DNA of 64,000 bases from Methylorubrum rhodinum (GTDB lineage: Bacteria > Pseudomonadota > Alphaproteobacteria > Rhizobiales > Beijerinckiaceae). Of this stretch, positions 17,126 through 26,172 are shown one piece after another. The stretch lies in assembly GCF_014199935.1 (NCBI RefSeq), contig NZ_JACHOP010000013.1:62001-126000 (forward strand). Direction: 5' to 3'. The notes below the pieces were generated by a model, which did not search any database, had not been told where the DNA came from, and worked only from the letters and a program-made list of their open reading frames with translations. Position 1 is the first letter of the stretch; every line of letters starts with the position of its first letter. A program made the position numbers and the translations under genes.

Positions 17126-17505
17126 CGACCCAGCAGCGTCGCGATCACGCCCTGCAGTAGCGACAGGTCCGCACCGGCCTCGGCTCGCAGCCGGTGACCG
17201 CCGGCCAGCTCGATCTCGACGACGCCCGACCCGGTCGGCCTCTCGGCGGTCGCAGCGGCGGGAGGCGGCAGGGCGAGCGGGACGAAGGTCGGCGGGGCGG
17301 AGGCCGTCCGGGCCTGCTGCTCGGCCAGCACGGCGCGCCGCCAGCGGAACAGCAGGCTGGAATGCAAGCCGTGTCGGCGCGCTGTCGCCGAGGCGGTCGT
17401 GGCGGGATCGTCCGCCTCGGCCAGAATGGCCCGCTTCTGCTCGGGCGACCAGCTTCGGCGCGTGCCGGCGACGATGATGTGAGGGGCGGTCATAGGTCCA
17501 GACAC
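17122..17505 (-). CDS. tnpA: IS66 accessory protein TnpA (helix-turn-helix)
   Basis: The 127-residue product begins with a transposase-8-like helix-turn-helix ([16 protein letters not shown], then [19 protein letters not shown]) at about 17-60. A Pro/Ala-rich linker and a short C-terminal beta part ([18 protein letters not shown]) follow. It probably binds the element ends. Two ATG codons (17505, 17493) are possible starts. Confidence 0.94.
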   Translation of the reverse strand: MSGPMTAPHIIVAGTRRSWSPEQKRAILAEADDPATTASATARRHGLHSSLLFRWRRAVLAEQQARTASAPPTFVPLALPPPAAATAERPTGSGVVEIELAGGHRLRAEAGADLSLLQGVIATLLGR

Positions 17506-17591
17506 AGGGCCGATACAGCGCCATCCGACGCCAGGTCCTGTATCCAGAGCGGAGCGCTACCCGCACAAGGCGGCCGTCACCGAGCGCTTAC

Positions 17592-17599
17592 GATCGGGG
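17592..17599 (+). repeat. Right copy of the IS66 8-bp target duplication
   Basis: GATCGGGG directly after the right inverted repeat, identical to 15112..15119. Confidence 0.93.
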
Positions 17600-17712
17600 A
17601 CGAAGCTGCCGAGACCGTCGAGGGCGAGCTCCGGCGCATCGAACTGCGAGCCTTCCTTGGCAAGCTCTACCCGCGGCGGTTTCGCCCTAGCTCCGACGAG
17701 AGCCCGAGGTGA
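17600..17712 (+). pseudogene. 3' part of the small gene split by IS66
   Basis: Continues the frame broken at 15119: after the junction codon (Asp) it reads EAAETVEGELRRIELRAF and ends SSDESPR before the TGA at 17712. This is an acidic-basic helix followed by a polar tail. Its last 26 bases overlap the 3' end of the convergent antiporter gene. Confidence 0.7.
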
Positions 17713-18988
17713 CGAACGACGGCAGAGGCAGGCTGAGCTGCGCACTCTCGGTATCACGTCCGCTGTGGCGGTCGAGGAAGCGCAGCACCGGCGTGACCGT
17801 CACGCCGTGCATGAGGACCGAGACGAGGATGGTGAGCGCGGCCGCGCTCCACAGTACCTCGGCCTTCTCGAACCCGGCGTGGCTTAGCCCGTAGGCCAGG
17901 TAGTAGATCGTGCCGAGCCCGCGGATGCCGAAGAAGCTGATGACCGCCCGCTCGCTCGCCGGCCGCCCAGACCCGATGAGGCTGAGCCAGCCGCAAACCG
18001 GCCGCACCACGAACAAGGCCAAGGCCGCGAACGCCACAGCGCTCCAACTAAGGCCGGCGAGAAGGCCGCCACCGACCAGGGCGGCCCCTAGGCCGACGAG
18101 CAGCACCATCATCAGGAGGCGCTCCAGCTCTTCGGCGTAGTCATGCATCTTGTGGTGATAGTCGTGCCCGCGATGGGCGGAGCGGAAGGCCAGGGCAGTT
18201 ACGAAGACGCCAACGAAGCCGTAGCCATGGGCCATCTCGACGGCCGCATAGGTCAGGCAGGTGATGCCAAGCGCGACCAAGCCATCGCCGGTTCGGGACA
18301 GCCTAGCGTGGTTGGGCAGGTGAAAGGTGACCCAGCCGATCCCTCGGCCAATCAGTGCACCCAAAGCAACGCCGACTGCGATTTTCCACGTCACCGCGAC
18401 CGTCAGCCACTCGGCGAATGCCCAGAAGCCGAACGCCTCCGCCGCGGCCAGTGCGATGGCGAGGTGAACGAACGGGAAGGCCAGCCCGTCGTTCAGGCCG
18501 GCCTCGGAGGTGAGGGCAAAGCGCATCTCATCCTCTTGTCCTTGCAGCGGGGGGCCGACCTGTACGTCCGAGGCGAGCACCGGGTCGGTCGGGGCAAGCG
18601 CCGCCGCGAGGAGGATAGCCGAGGCCGCACCGAGCCCGAGCAGCACGCAGGCGAGTGCTGCCAGGGCGAGGACGGTCAGCGGCATGGCTATGCCGAGCAG
18701 GCGCCAGGTGACGATCCAACGGCGCCAGCCGACCGCGCGGTCGAGCTTGAGCCCGGCACCCATGAGCGAGACGATGACCACGAATTCGCTTAGGCGCTCG
18801 ACGAGGTGGATGTGCTCGCGTGGGTGGAAGGCGATGTCGGAGACCGCCGGGATCGTCGTCAAAGCAGCGCCGATTCCGACGCAGACGATGGGAAGGGAGA
18901 GCGGCAATTGCCGCAGCACCATCGGCAGCCAAGCGGTGAGAAGGACTAGCGCGCCGAAGCCGCCAAAGACGATGACGTAGGTATCCAT
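17687..18988 (-). CDS. CPA1-type Na+(K+)/H+ antiporter
   Basis: The 433-residue product has about 12 hydrophobic segments. It has the monovalent cation:proton antiporter signatures: LMGAGLKLDRAVGWRRW near residue 75, APTDPVLASDVQVGPP near 130, and SEAGLNDGLAFPFVHLA near 165. The paired polar residues of the latter two form the ion site in this superfamily, and FFGIRGLGTIYYLAY follows later. It exchanges external protons for internal Na+ or K+. The length is normal and there is no C-terminal regulatory domain. It lies next to the IS66-disrupted small gene. Confidence 0.92.
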   Translation of the reverse strand: MDTYVIVFGGFGALVLLTAWLPMVLRQLPLSLPIVCVGIGAALTTIPAVSDIAFHPREHIHLVERLSEFVVIVSLMGAGLKLDRAVGWRRWIVTWRLLGIAMPLTVLALAALACVLLGLGAASAILLAAALAPTDPVLASDVQVGPPLQGQEDEMRFALTSEAGLNDGLAFPFVHLAIALAAAEAFGFWAFAEWLTVAVTWKIAVGVALGALIGRGIGWVTFHLPNHARLSRTGDGLVALGITCLTYAAVEMAHGYGFVGVFVTALAFRSAHRGHDYHHKMHDYAEELERLLMMVLLVGLGAALVGGGLLAGLSWSAVAFAALALFVVRPVCGWLSLIGSGRPASERAVISFFGIRGLGTIYYLAYGLSHAGFEKAEVLWSAAALTILVSVLMHGVTVTPVLRFLDRHSGRDTESAQLSLPLPSFVTSGSRRS

Positions 18989-19801
18989 CGAGGGCGAACC
19001 GTCCTGCGTCCGGCTCGTTCCTGGCTGATGCCAGCCGGTCCGAAATCAAACCCCGCTGATTGAGATACGGCCCCGGTTAGTTGCCGTTCCACTCGTCCGT
19101 CGAACGGCTCCTAATGGGCAAACTTCTCCGGCGCATCTCACGGCCCGTGAGAGGAATTCCATAGGCCGCAGGCTGAGAGGTAATCAGCCGATCCATCGAT
19201 ACGGCTTATCCGGCATAAGCGCCCTTGACGCCCTCCGCCGTACCCCCCCCGCATGGGGCCTGCGATAAGGTCGAGGACACTAATGTGCCCGGACCTGTTG
19301 ATGTCGTGGCTGCCGCTTATAGGTCCGCTTCTTCCTATCCAGCGGACTTTTGGGCCGGCAGGCTTGAAGGTCTGCAAGGGGTCAGGAGTTCGCACGCCGC
19401 TTGTTCAGCTGTGCGCCATAAGCGGCCTTTCGAACAGAGGCGCTGGAATGACCGCTTGGCTTCCAAGAACTGCCATTAGCATGGAATGGCATGTCCGGGC
19501 GGCCACAACATCCTCTCCGTGAAGGCGGCGACCCTGTCCTGCCGGGCCGGTCGGGCAAGACCCGGGCGTCGGTATCCACACCTGGCATCGGCCACGGCGG
19601 CCAAGCCGCTCGCGCGCAAGGTATCGGGTAGCGCTAGCCGATACGCGACCGCGGGGTCGCGGGGCCCTCCCGCAGCGCCCGCCCAGTATCCCGCGGGCAT
19701 GATCCCCGCATCCTCCGAAGCGTCCGAGTTCACCTTCCTCCTCATCACCGACGCGCTGATCGCACTCGGACCTCCGACGCCATTTCCGTGAGCCAATTGT
19801 C
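18989..19801. other. Long intergenic region, no firm gene
   Basis: About 810 bp between the antiporter and glgX. Frames on both strands lack ribosome binding sites; a minus-strand frame at 19476..19745 ([14 protein letters not shown]) is the most protein-like but unsupported. The region contains a diverged repeat at 19281..19385 that recurs near 58.4 kb. Composition is slightly less GC-rich than the genes around it, suggesting eroded former coding or mobile DNA. Confidence 0.5.
19281..19385 (+). repeat. Dispersed intergenic repeat, copy A
   Basis: Shares ordered blocks TAATGTGCC, TGATGTCGTG, AGGTCCGCTTCT and GCAAGGGGTCA with 58375..58478 in the same orientation and with similar spacing. Between the blocks the copies have diverged. 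Neither copy lies in a recognisable gene. Its own GTCCGCTT and AGCGGAC can pair as a short stem. Confidence 0.5.
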
Positions 19802-19828
19802 CGGGGAAGCGAGGCATACGCCTCCCCG
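19802..19828 (-). terminator. Hairpin downstream of glgX
   Basis: GAGGC and GCCTC pair around an ATAC loop, with outer CGGGG and CCCG arms separated by a small bulge. It sits 7 bp after the glgX stop in the direction of transcription. There is no T-run, so it may act as an attenuating or Rho-assisted end. Confidence 0.4.
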
Positions 19829-19834
19829 AACGGT

Positions 19835-21937
19835 TCAACGGTCCATGAGGAACAGCAGCAACGAGCGTCCCGTGACCTCGTAGGCGTCGCCGGCCCTGAA
19901 CGTCGTCTCCGAACCGTCGTCGGGAGCGTTGGTGTCGACGAGCAGACGCCATCCAGAGCCTTCCGGCGGCTCGGGCAGGATGAAACCGACCATGTCCTGC
20001 CAAGTGTTCAGGACCAGGAGCATCGTCGCGTCGTCGCCGCGCTTGCGCACGCCACTGGCCTGGGCACGCCCGTCCATGAGCATCCCGAAACACTTCGTCG
20101 ACGCGTCCGCCCAGGCCTCGCCGTCGAGCTCCGAGCCGTTGGCGTTGACCCAGGTGACCGCCTTCACCCCGGTCTCCGGGTTGACCTCGGCGGTGAGGAA
20201 GCGGCCGTGGCGCAGGATCGGGTACTTGTGGCGCAGCCCGGTCAGCTTCCGAGTGAACCGGACGAGCGCCTCGCCCTTGTCCTGCAGGTCCCAGTGCAGC
20301 CAAGAGATCTCGCTGTCCTGGCAATAGGCGTTGTTGTTGCCGCCCTGGGTGCGCCCGAACTCGTCGCCCGCGAGGATCATGGGCGTGCCCTGGGACAGCA
20401 GCAGGGTGGCCAGCATGTTCCGGATCTGGCGCGCCCTCAGGGCATTGATGCCCTCGTCCTCGGTCGGCCCCTCGGTCCCGCAGTTCCAGGACCGGTTGTC
20501 GGAGCTGCCGTCCTTGTTGTCCTCGTTGTTCGCCTCGTTGTGCTTCTCGTTGTAGGTGACGGTGTCGTTGAGCGTGAAGCCGTCATGCGCGGTGACGAAG
20601 TTCACGCAGGAGTACGCCCGCCGGCCGCTGTGATTGAAGCTGTCCGGCGAACCCAGCAGCCGTGGCGCAAGCGCCGTGACCGGACCCTCGCCGCGCCACG
20701 CGTCCCTGACCTCGTCGCGGAACTTGTCCGTCCATTCCGCCCAACCCGGAGGGAAGCTGCCGACCTGGTAGCCGCCCGGACCGATGTCCCATGGCTCGGC
20801 GACGAGCTTGACGGTGCCCAGGAGCGGATCCTGCCCGACCGCCTTCAGGAACCCGCTCTGGCTGTCGAAACCGTCCGGCTCGCGGGCCAGGATCGTCCCG
20901 AGGTCGAAGCGGAAGCCGTCCACGTGCATCTCGCCGACCCAGTAGCGCAGGCTATCCGTCACCATCTGGATGACGCGCGGGTGCGAGAGGTTGACGGTGT
21001 TCCCGGTGCCGGTGTCGTTGACGTAGTACCGCTTCCGGTCCGGCAGCAGGCGGTAGTAGCTGGCGTTGTCGATGCCCTTGAACGACAGCGTCGGGCCGCG
21101 CTCGTTGCCCTCGGCGGTGTGGTTGTAGACCACGTCCAGGATGACCTCCAAGCCGGCCTCGTGGAAGCGGGCGACCATCTCCTTGAACTCGCGTAGGCTG
21201 TTGGGCACGTCGGCGGCGTAGCGAGGGTCCGGCGCGAAGAAGCCGATGGTGTTGTAGCCCCAGTAGTTCGCCAGGCCCTTCTCTTCGAGCTGGCTGTCGT
21301 CGACGAAGGTGTGGACCGGAAGGAGCTCCACCGACGTCACGCCCAGGCCCTTGATGTAGTCCGCCACCGCCTTCTGCCCGAGGCCGGCGTAGGTGCCGCG
21401 CAGCGCCTCCGGCACGTCGGGATTGAGCTTCGTGAAGCCCTTGACGTGGGTCTCGTAGAAGATGGTGTCGTCCCACGGGACCGGCCGGCGCCCGGGCTCG
21501 CCGGCCCAGTCGAAGCTCGGATCGACGATGACGCATTTCGGCACGAACGGGGCGCTGTCGCGCTCGTCGAACGTGGTGTCGTCGCCGCTTTCCATGACGT
21601 AGCCGAACACGGCCGGATTCCAGGTCAGCTTGCCGGAATGGGCGCGGGCGTAGGGGTCGAGCAGGAGCTTGTTGGGGTTGAACCGGTGGCCGTTCTCCGG
21701 CTCGTACGGACCGTGCACGCGGTACCCGTAGAACTGTCCCGGCCCGACATCGGGCAGGTACCCGTGGAAGACTTGGTCGGTGTACTCGAGCAGCTCGATG
21801 CGCGCCGTCTCGGAGCCCGCGGCGTCGAACAGGCAGACCTCGACCTTGGTGGCGTTGGCTGAGAACAGGGCGAAGTTGGTGCCGTCGCCGTCCCAGTGCG
21901 CGCCGCGCGGGTGGGGCAGGCCTTCTCTGACGTTCAT
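19835..21937 (-). CDS. glgX: Glycogen debranching enzyme GlgX
   Basis: Hydrolyses alpha-1,6 branches of phosphorylase-trimmed glycogen in the cytosol. The product (700 residues from the chosen ATG at 21937, which gives the usual [23 protein letters not shown] start) has an N-terminal CBM48 domain (about 5-110). A GH13 catalytic barrel follows, with [10 protein letters not shown], the nucleophile Asp in VDGFRFDLG, the acid Glu in LVAEPWDIG and the transition-state Asp in FVTAHDGFT. The C-terminal beta domain ends [10 protein letters not shown]. In-frame starts at 21952 and 22099 are possible. No other glg or tre genes are adjacent. Confidence 0.95.
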   Translation of the reverse strand: MNVREGLPHPRGAHWDGDGTNFALFSANATKVEVCLFDAAGSETARIELLEYTDQVFHGYLPDVGPGQFYGYRVHGPYEPENGHRFNPNKLLLDPYARAHSGKLTWNPAVFGYVMESGDDTTFDERDSAPFVPKCVIVDPSFDWAGEPGRRPVPWDDTIFYETHVKGFTKLNPDVPEALRGTYAGLGQKAVADYIKGLGVTSVELLPVHTFVDDSQLEEKGLANYWGYNTIGFFAPDPRYAADVPNSLREFKEMVARFHEAGLEVILDVVYNHTAEGNERGPTLSFKGIDNASYYRLLPDRKRYYVNDTGTGNTVNLSHPRVIQMVTDSLRYWVGEMHVDGFRFDLGTILAREPDGFDSQSGFLKAVGQDPLLGTVKLVAEPWDIGPGGYQVGSFPPGWAEWTDKFRDEVRDAWRGEGPVTALAPRLLGSPDSFNHSGRRAYSCVNFVTAHDGFTLNDTVTYNEKHNEANNEDNKDGSSDNRSWNCGTEGPTEDEGINALRARQIRNMLATLLLSQGTPMILAGDEFGRTQGGNNNAYCQDSEISWLHWDLQDKGEALVRFTRKLTGLRHKYPILRHGRFLTAEVNPETGVKAVTWVNANGSELDGEAWADASTKCFGMLMDGRAQASGVRKRGDDATMLLVLNTWQDMVGFILPEPPEGSGWRLLVDTNAPDDGSETTFRAGDAYEVTGRSLLLFLMDR

Positions 21938-22290
21938 GTCTCGGTGATCCATCGACGGCCCAAGCGCGGGTCCAGCGATGGTAATGCCGGCCGAGGGCAT
22001 CGGTGCCCGCGCCCAGTCGAATTGCTCGGACACGGCGCTCGGAACCATGGCCCGCCCGCGACCGGCGGGACCACGATGCGAGGCTGTCGCTCCGCTCAAG
22101 GGCGTGAAGCCTGTCCCTGCCTATGAGGAGGTTGTCTCAGGCATGAGGCCGCAGGCGCGGACCAAGTCCCAGGGCTGTCCGGCGCATGGCACCACCGTCA
22201 AGCCCATGCTACGCTTAGGCTTCGCGAACAGCTTGCCGGACCTTGCCGGACACGGCCGGACGGCGCTTCGTTACGGGGCACACGACGCTC

Positions 22291-24705
22291 ATGGTCGACA
22301 AGGAGCCGAAGCTCGCGACCCTTGCGACCGCGCGGCCCGGTAGGACCCAGCGCCTCGCCGCCGCCGCCGTCAGCCTTGCCTTCGGCGCCGTCACCCTGGC
22401 CCTCGCGCCCATCGTCAGTCGGCAGACGCCGCCGATGCCGGCCTTCGTGCCTGTGTACCAGTCGGCGCTGACCGTGGTCTACGCACTGACGACCTACCTG
22501 TTCTTCGCCCAGTACCGCCGCACCCGCTCGGTGCCGCTGCTCGTGCTCGGAGCCGGCAGCCTCTACGTGACGCTGGTCGTCCTGCTCCAGCTGCTCTCGT
22601 TCCCCAACGTCCTCGTGCAGGGGCGCCTGATCGGCAATGGCCCCGATACCACGACCTGGCTCTGGACCTTCTGGCACCTCGGGCCGCCGCTCTTCGCGCT
22701 GCCCTACGCGATCATGGAGGGCGACGGACGCAGCCGTTCCGTCAGGCCGGAATGGGTTTCCCGGGTCGGGTGGCTGGCCGCGGCGGGCGTGGCCGCGGCG
22801 GTCGCGCTCGTCGGCCTCGCCGTGACCCGCTACGTCCACCTCCTGCCGAAAAGCGTCGAAGGCGACGACTACTGGCTCGTCACCACCACCGGCATCGGCC
22901 CCATGATCGTGGCCTTGTCGGTGGCGGCCCTCGTCGTCCTGTGTTGGACGACGCGGCTCCGCACCGTGCTGCAACTCTGGCTCGCCGTCTCGCTGCTGCT
23001 CCTCGTCTTCAACAATATGGTCACCCTGCCCGGCGCCGCGCGCGGCACGGTCGGCTGGTTCGCCGGGCGCATGGAGGCGCTGTTCGCCGGCCTGATCCTG
23101 CTCGGGGTCTACCTGCGCGAGGTCGACTTCCTCTACGCCCGGGCCGAGTCCGCCGCCGACGAGCGCGAGGCGCGCCGGGCCGAGCTGCAACTCGCGCGTG
23201 ACAGCCTCGCCCTGGCCCTGGAAGCCGCCGAGATGGGCGACTGGGACCTCGACCTGCGCACGGGCGCGTCCAGGCGCAACCCGCGCCACGACGCGATCTT
23301 CGGCTACGACCGGCCCGTCGCGACGTGGGACGTCGAGACGTTCCTCCGACACGTCCTCCCCGAGGACCGGGCGATGGCGCGCGCCGCGCTTGAGGGCGCG
23401 GACCGAGCGGACCGAGTCGACCTGCACTGCCGCATCCGGCGCGCCGACGGGGCGACGCGCTGGGTCGCGCTGCGCGGCAAGGCGTACCTCGACGAGGCCG
23501 GCAAGGCCGTCGCGATGGCCGGCGTCGTGATGGACACGACGCGCCAACACGAGGCCGAGGACCGGCTGAACCAAGCCCAGAAGATGGAGGCCATCGGCCA
23601 GTTGACCGGCGGCGTGGCGCACGACTTCAACAACCTGCTCACCATCATCGTTGGCAACCTCGACATGATCGTGCGCAAGCCCGACAATGCCCAGCGTGTG
23701 GAGCGGCTGGCGACGTCCGCGATGACGGCGGCCAAGCGCGGGGCAGAGGTCACCGAGAAGCTGCTCTCCTTCTCGCGCCGGCAAGTGTTGCGGCCCGAGA
23801 CGGTCAACCCGAACCGTCTGCTAAAGGACTTCGAGAGCCTGCTACGGCGCGCGGTCGGCGAGACCATCGAGGTCCGCCTCGACCTGGACGCGAGCCTCGA
23901 CCCGGTCCGGCTCGACCCGGGCCAGTTCGAGAGCGCGGTGCTGAACCTCGCCGTCAACGCGCGCGACGCGATGCCCGGCGGCGGCACCCTCACCGTGAAG
24001 ACCTGCAACGCCCACCTCGACGCCCATGAGATCGCCGACAGGGGCGACCTCAGCCCCGGGGCCTACGTCCTCGTCTCGGTGAAGGACACCGGCCACGGCA
24101 TGGACGCGGCCACGATGGCGCGCGCCTTCGAGCCGTTCTTCACGACCAAGGACGTCGGCAAGGGCACCGGGCTCGGGTTGAGCCAGGTGTACGGCTTCGT
24201 GCGGCAGGCCGGCGGGCACGCGCAGATCAAGAGCGAGCCCGGCCAGGGCACGAGCGTGGAGCTCTACCTGTCGCGCGGCGTCGGACAGGCGGTGGAAAGC
24301 CGGCCGGAAGGGCCGCTGCCGCAACGCCGCGCCGCTGCCGGCGAGGTCGTTTTGGTGGTCGAGGACGAACCGGCGGTGCTGGAGATGGCGGTCGAGAGCC
24401 TGGGCGAGCTCGGCTACCGCACGCTGACCGCCACCCAGGCGTCCGAGGCGCTCGACCGCCTGCAGGGCCCGGAGCGGATCGACATCCTGTTCTCGGACGT
24501 GGTCATGCCCGGCGGCATGAACGGCGTGCAGCTCTCAGTCGAGGCGCGACGCCTGCGCCCCGGCCTGCGGGTGCTGCTAACCTCCGGCTACACCGGCACC
24601 GCCCTCGACGACCAGAGCGTCCCCGCCGACCTGCCGCTGCTCAGCAAGCTCTACCAGCGCGAGGAGCTCGCGACCAAGATGCGCCTCGTCCTGGGCCGCG
24701 CCTGA
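22291..24705 (+). CDS. MASE4 membrane hybrid histidine kinase
   Basis: The 804-residue protein (start at ATG 22291) begins with a MASE4 membrane sensor of about eight helices (about 20-275; PAFVPVYQSAL and WLWTFWHLGPPLFALPYA are typical). Then come a PAS_3 domain (about 305-420), a HisKA H-box EAIGQLTGGVAHDFNN with His444, an ATPase domain with NLAVNARDAM, DTGHGMD and GTGLGLSQVYGF (about 555-665), and a receiver (about 685-800) with Asp in LFSDVVMPGG. The membrane signal is unknown. Its kinase and receiver closely resemble those of the kinase at 55183..57234, so the two are paralogues with different sensors. Confidence 0.93.
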   Translation: MVDKEPKLATLATARPGRTQRLAAAAVSLAFGAVTLALAPIVSRQTPPMPAFVPVYQSALTVVYALTTYLFFAQYRRTRSVPLLVLGAGSLYVTLVVLLQLLSFPNVLVQGRLIGNGPDTTTWLWTFWHLGPPLFALPYAIMEGDGRSRSVRPEWVSRVGWLAAAGVAAAVALVGLAVTRYVHLLPKSVEGDDYWLVTTTGIGPMIVALSVAALVVLCWTTRLRTVLQLWLAVSLLLLVFNNMVTLPGAARGTVGWFAGRMEALFAGLILLGVYLREVDFLYARAESAADEREARRAELQLARDSLALALEAAEMGDWDLDLRTGASRRNPRHDAIFGYDRPVATWDVETFLRHVLPEDRAMARAALEGADRADRVDLHCRIRRADGATRWVALRGKAYLDEAGKAVAMAGVVMDTTRQHEAEDRLNQAQKMEAIGQLTGGVAHDFNNLLTIIVGNLDMIVRKPDNAQRVERLATSAMTAAKRGAEVTEKLLSFSRRQVLRPETVNPNRLLKDFESLLRRAVGETIEVRLDLDASLDPVRLDPGQFESAVLNLAVNARDAMPGGGTLTVKTCNAHLDAHEIADRGDLSPGAYVLVSVKDTGHGMDAATMARAFEPFFTTKDVGKGTGLGLSQVYGFVRQAGGHAQIKSEPGQGTSVELYLSRGVGQAVESRPEGPLPQRRAAAGEVVLVVEDEPAVLEMAVESLGELGYRTLTATQASEALDRLQGPERIDILFSDVVMPGGMNGVQLSVEARRLRPGLRVLLTSGYTGTALDDQSVPADLPLLSKLYQREELATKMRLVLGRA

Positions 24706-25021
24706 TCCTCGTCCGACCCGGGACGCGCGGGGACGTTCGGGATAGGGATAGGTCAGAATGGGGGCCTCCGGCGTCTCCTTTGCCGCTCGTGACGCGGGTC
24801 GATGCTTCCCGTCGCCTCCACCGCGACGACACGAAGGCGCGGACCTCACAGACCCGTTCGTAGCGGCGGTGCGCGCCATGCGCATGCCGATGACCGTCAT
24901 GGAGCCGCCTGCGGCTGGCTACCGTCGGTTTGTGTCATCGCGCCCACGATCCGCCAACGGGCGCCCCGGCCGCCATTGCACTCGATGCGGAGCGCCGCCC
25001 GGAGGAGGCCCCGCTCGATGA

Positions 25022-25321
25022 GTGTGCGGGACGGCGCCACACCCTGCGCACGGCCGGCCCTACGTGGACGACGTGCTCGTCGACCTGGCGCCGTGGAGCG
25101 TCGAGCGCTTCCCTTACACCGTGGCGGGCTCGCGCGCCCTCAGGGACCGCCTCGTGGAGACGGGCATGGCCGTCGCGGGCGCGGACGAGGAGGCATGGGC
25201 GGCGTGGGAGGAGCGCGTCGTTCGGCTCGGCTAGAACCTCGACGACGTGGAGGCTCGCCTTGAGGCGGCTCCCCTGATCGACCCGCCGGACGTGGCCCTC
25301 TCAGGCGTCCCGGTCGGTTGA
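25022..25321 (+). pseudogene. Small gene interrupted by an in-frame amber codon
   Basis: From a GTG at 25022 the frame gives 70 protein-like residues (YVDDVLVDLAPWSVERF, then EEAWAAWEERVVRLG) and stops at TAG (25232..25234). The same frame then continues without break for 28 more residues of good quality (NLDDVEARLEAAPLIDPP) to a TGA at 25321. This suggests one ancestral protein of about 99 residues with a nonsense mutation, or a 70-residue gene followed by chance coding potential. No domain is recognised. The 300 bp before it (24706-25021) hold no supported gene. Confidence 0.35.
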
Positions 25322-25693
25322 GGGTCGGACGGGAGAACGGGACGCGCGGCCCGTGGTCGGCACGCCTCGACCCGAACGGTCGGGGGGCCGCGTTCCCGTG
25401 CGGCGCCCTGCCGACGGGATGCCTTGTCGTTCCAAGAGGTTCCGGACGTCCGGGAAATGCCTGCCCCGGGGTTCCACCTCGGTCACCCGTTGGTCCATGC
25501 ACAGAGGCGCGCCGCAAGCCGGCATGACGGCGCGCAGCACCTCGACGCCGTCCTCGGCGTCCGCCAAGGTCGCGAACCCCCGACGGCGGAAGACCTTGCC
25601 CGGGTGGAGGACGACGATGACGTCGAAGCGCCCGTCCGGCCGGTCCGCGATGCGGTAGCTCACGCGCCTCGCCAACGTCCGGGTTCCGGTCAT
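25301..25693 (-). CDS. Small protein of unknown function (130 aa)
   Basis: The first 70 residues are protein-like, with an alpha/beta pattern (RVSYRIADRPDGRFDVIVVL, then FATLADAEDGVEVLRAVM) and one CGAPLC Cys pair. The last 50 residues are an Arg/Pro/Gly-rich tail that may be disordered. The start ATG overlaps the stop of the upstream gene as ATGA, which supports both genes and their co-translation. Confidence 0.55.
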   Translation of the reverse strand: MTGTRTLARRVSYRIADRPDGRFDVIVVLHPGKVFRRRGFATLADAEDGVEVLRAVMPACGAPLCMDQRVTEVEPRGRHFPDVRNLLERQGIPSAGRRTGTRPPDRSGRGVPTTGRASRSPVRPSTDRDA

Positions 25694-25935
25694 GCGGTCA
25701 GCCGTCGCGTGTTGTCGGCGACCAACTCGCGGTAGCGGGCCACGACCTGGTCGTGCGAGCCGCCGGCCATCACGGTATTGGTCGCCTCCATCGCGGCCAC
25801 GACCTTCTCGCCGACCATCGAGATCATCTCGGACCGGGCATCGGCCCCGCCCCAGGCGATGCGCACCAGCCGCAACTCAATGACCCTCTGCGCCTCCAGG
25901 GCGAGCAGGAACGCGGCGCAGAAGGGGTTGAACAT
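25690..25935 (-). CDS. Small helical protein of unknown function (81 aa)
   Basis: GGAG seven bases before the ATG at 25935 sets the start (MFNPFCAAFLLALEAQRVIE). The product is a nearly continuous helix pair, with SEMISMVGEKVVAAMEATNTVM in the middle and RYRELVADNTRRL at the end. The pattern recalls phasin-like and other small amphipathic helical proteins, but no family can be named with confidence. It is the first gene of an ATGA-coupled pair with 25301..25693. Confidence 0.65.
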   Translation of the reverse strand: MFNPFCAAFLLALEAQRVIELRLVRIAWGGADARSEMISMVGEKVVAAMEATNTVMAGGSHDQVVARYRELVADNTRRLTA

Positions 25936-26172
25936 CGGGGTCTCCGGCCAGGACGGTGGGACGTACAACGCTACTGGCCCAGCCTAGGTCCCGGCAGATG
26001 GCTACGCAGCTCCGGTCGCGCGGCGGTCGTCGACGAGGATCCTCCGATCCGCCTCAACGCGGCGTTAGGCACGACATCGTTGAAGGAACAGGGATAAGGT
26101 CTTCGCTAAATGGCTGGTTAGGCCTCAGGCGCCAGAAACCAAGCAACGACAACGCTTGGGGGGAACTCGCCA

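Larger units (their letters stand above)
15120..17591. mobile_element. Complete IS66-family insertion sequence (2472 bp)
   Basis: The element has imperfect terminal inverted repeats of about 24 bp beginning GTAAGCGCTCGGTGA at both ends (15120..15143 and, inverted, 17568..17591). The GTAAGCG tip is typical of IS66. It is flanked by the 8-bp duplication GATCGGGG at 15112..15119 and 17592..17599, the length expected for this family. It carries the three standard genes tnpA, tnpB and tnpC in one direction (minus strand). Intact ends, duplication and frames indicate a recent insertion that may still be mobile. Confidence 0.97.

Noticed and set aside
19476..19745. A minus-strand 89-codon frame between the antiporter and glgX
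   Set aside because: It has no ribosome binding site and its composition is only weakly protein-like; it was kept out of the gene list.
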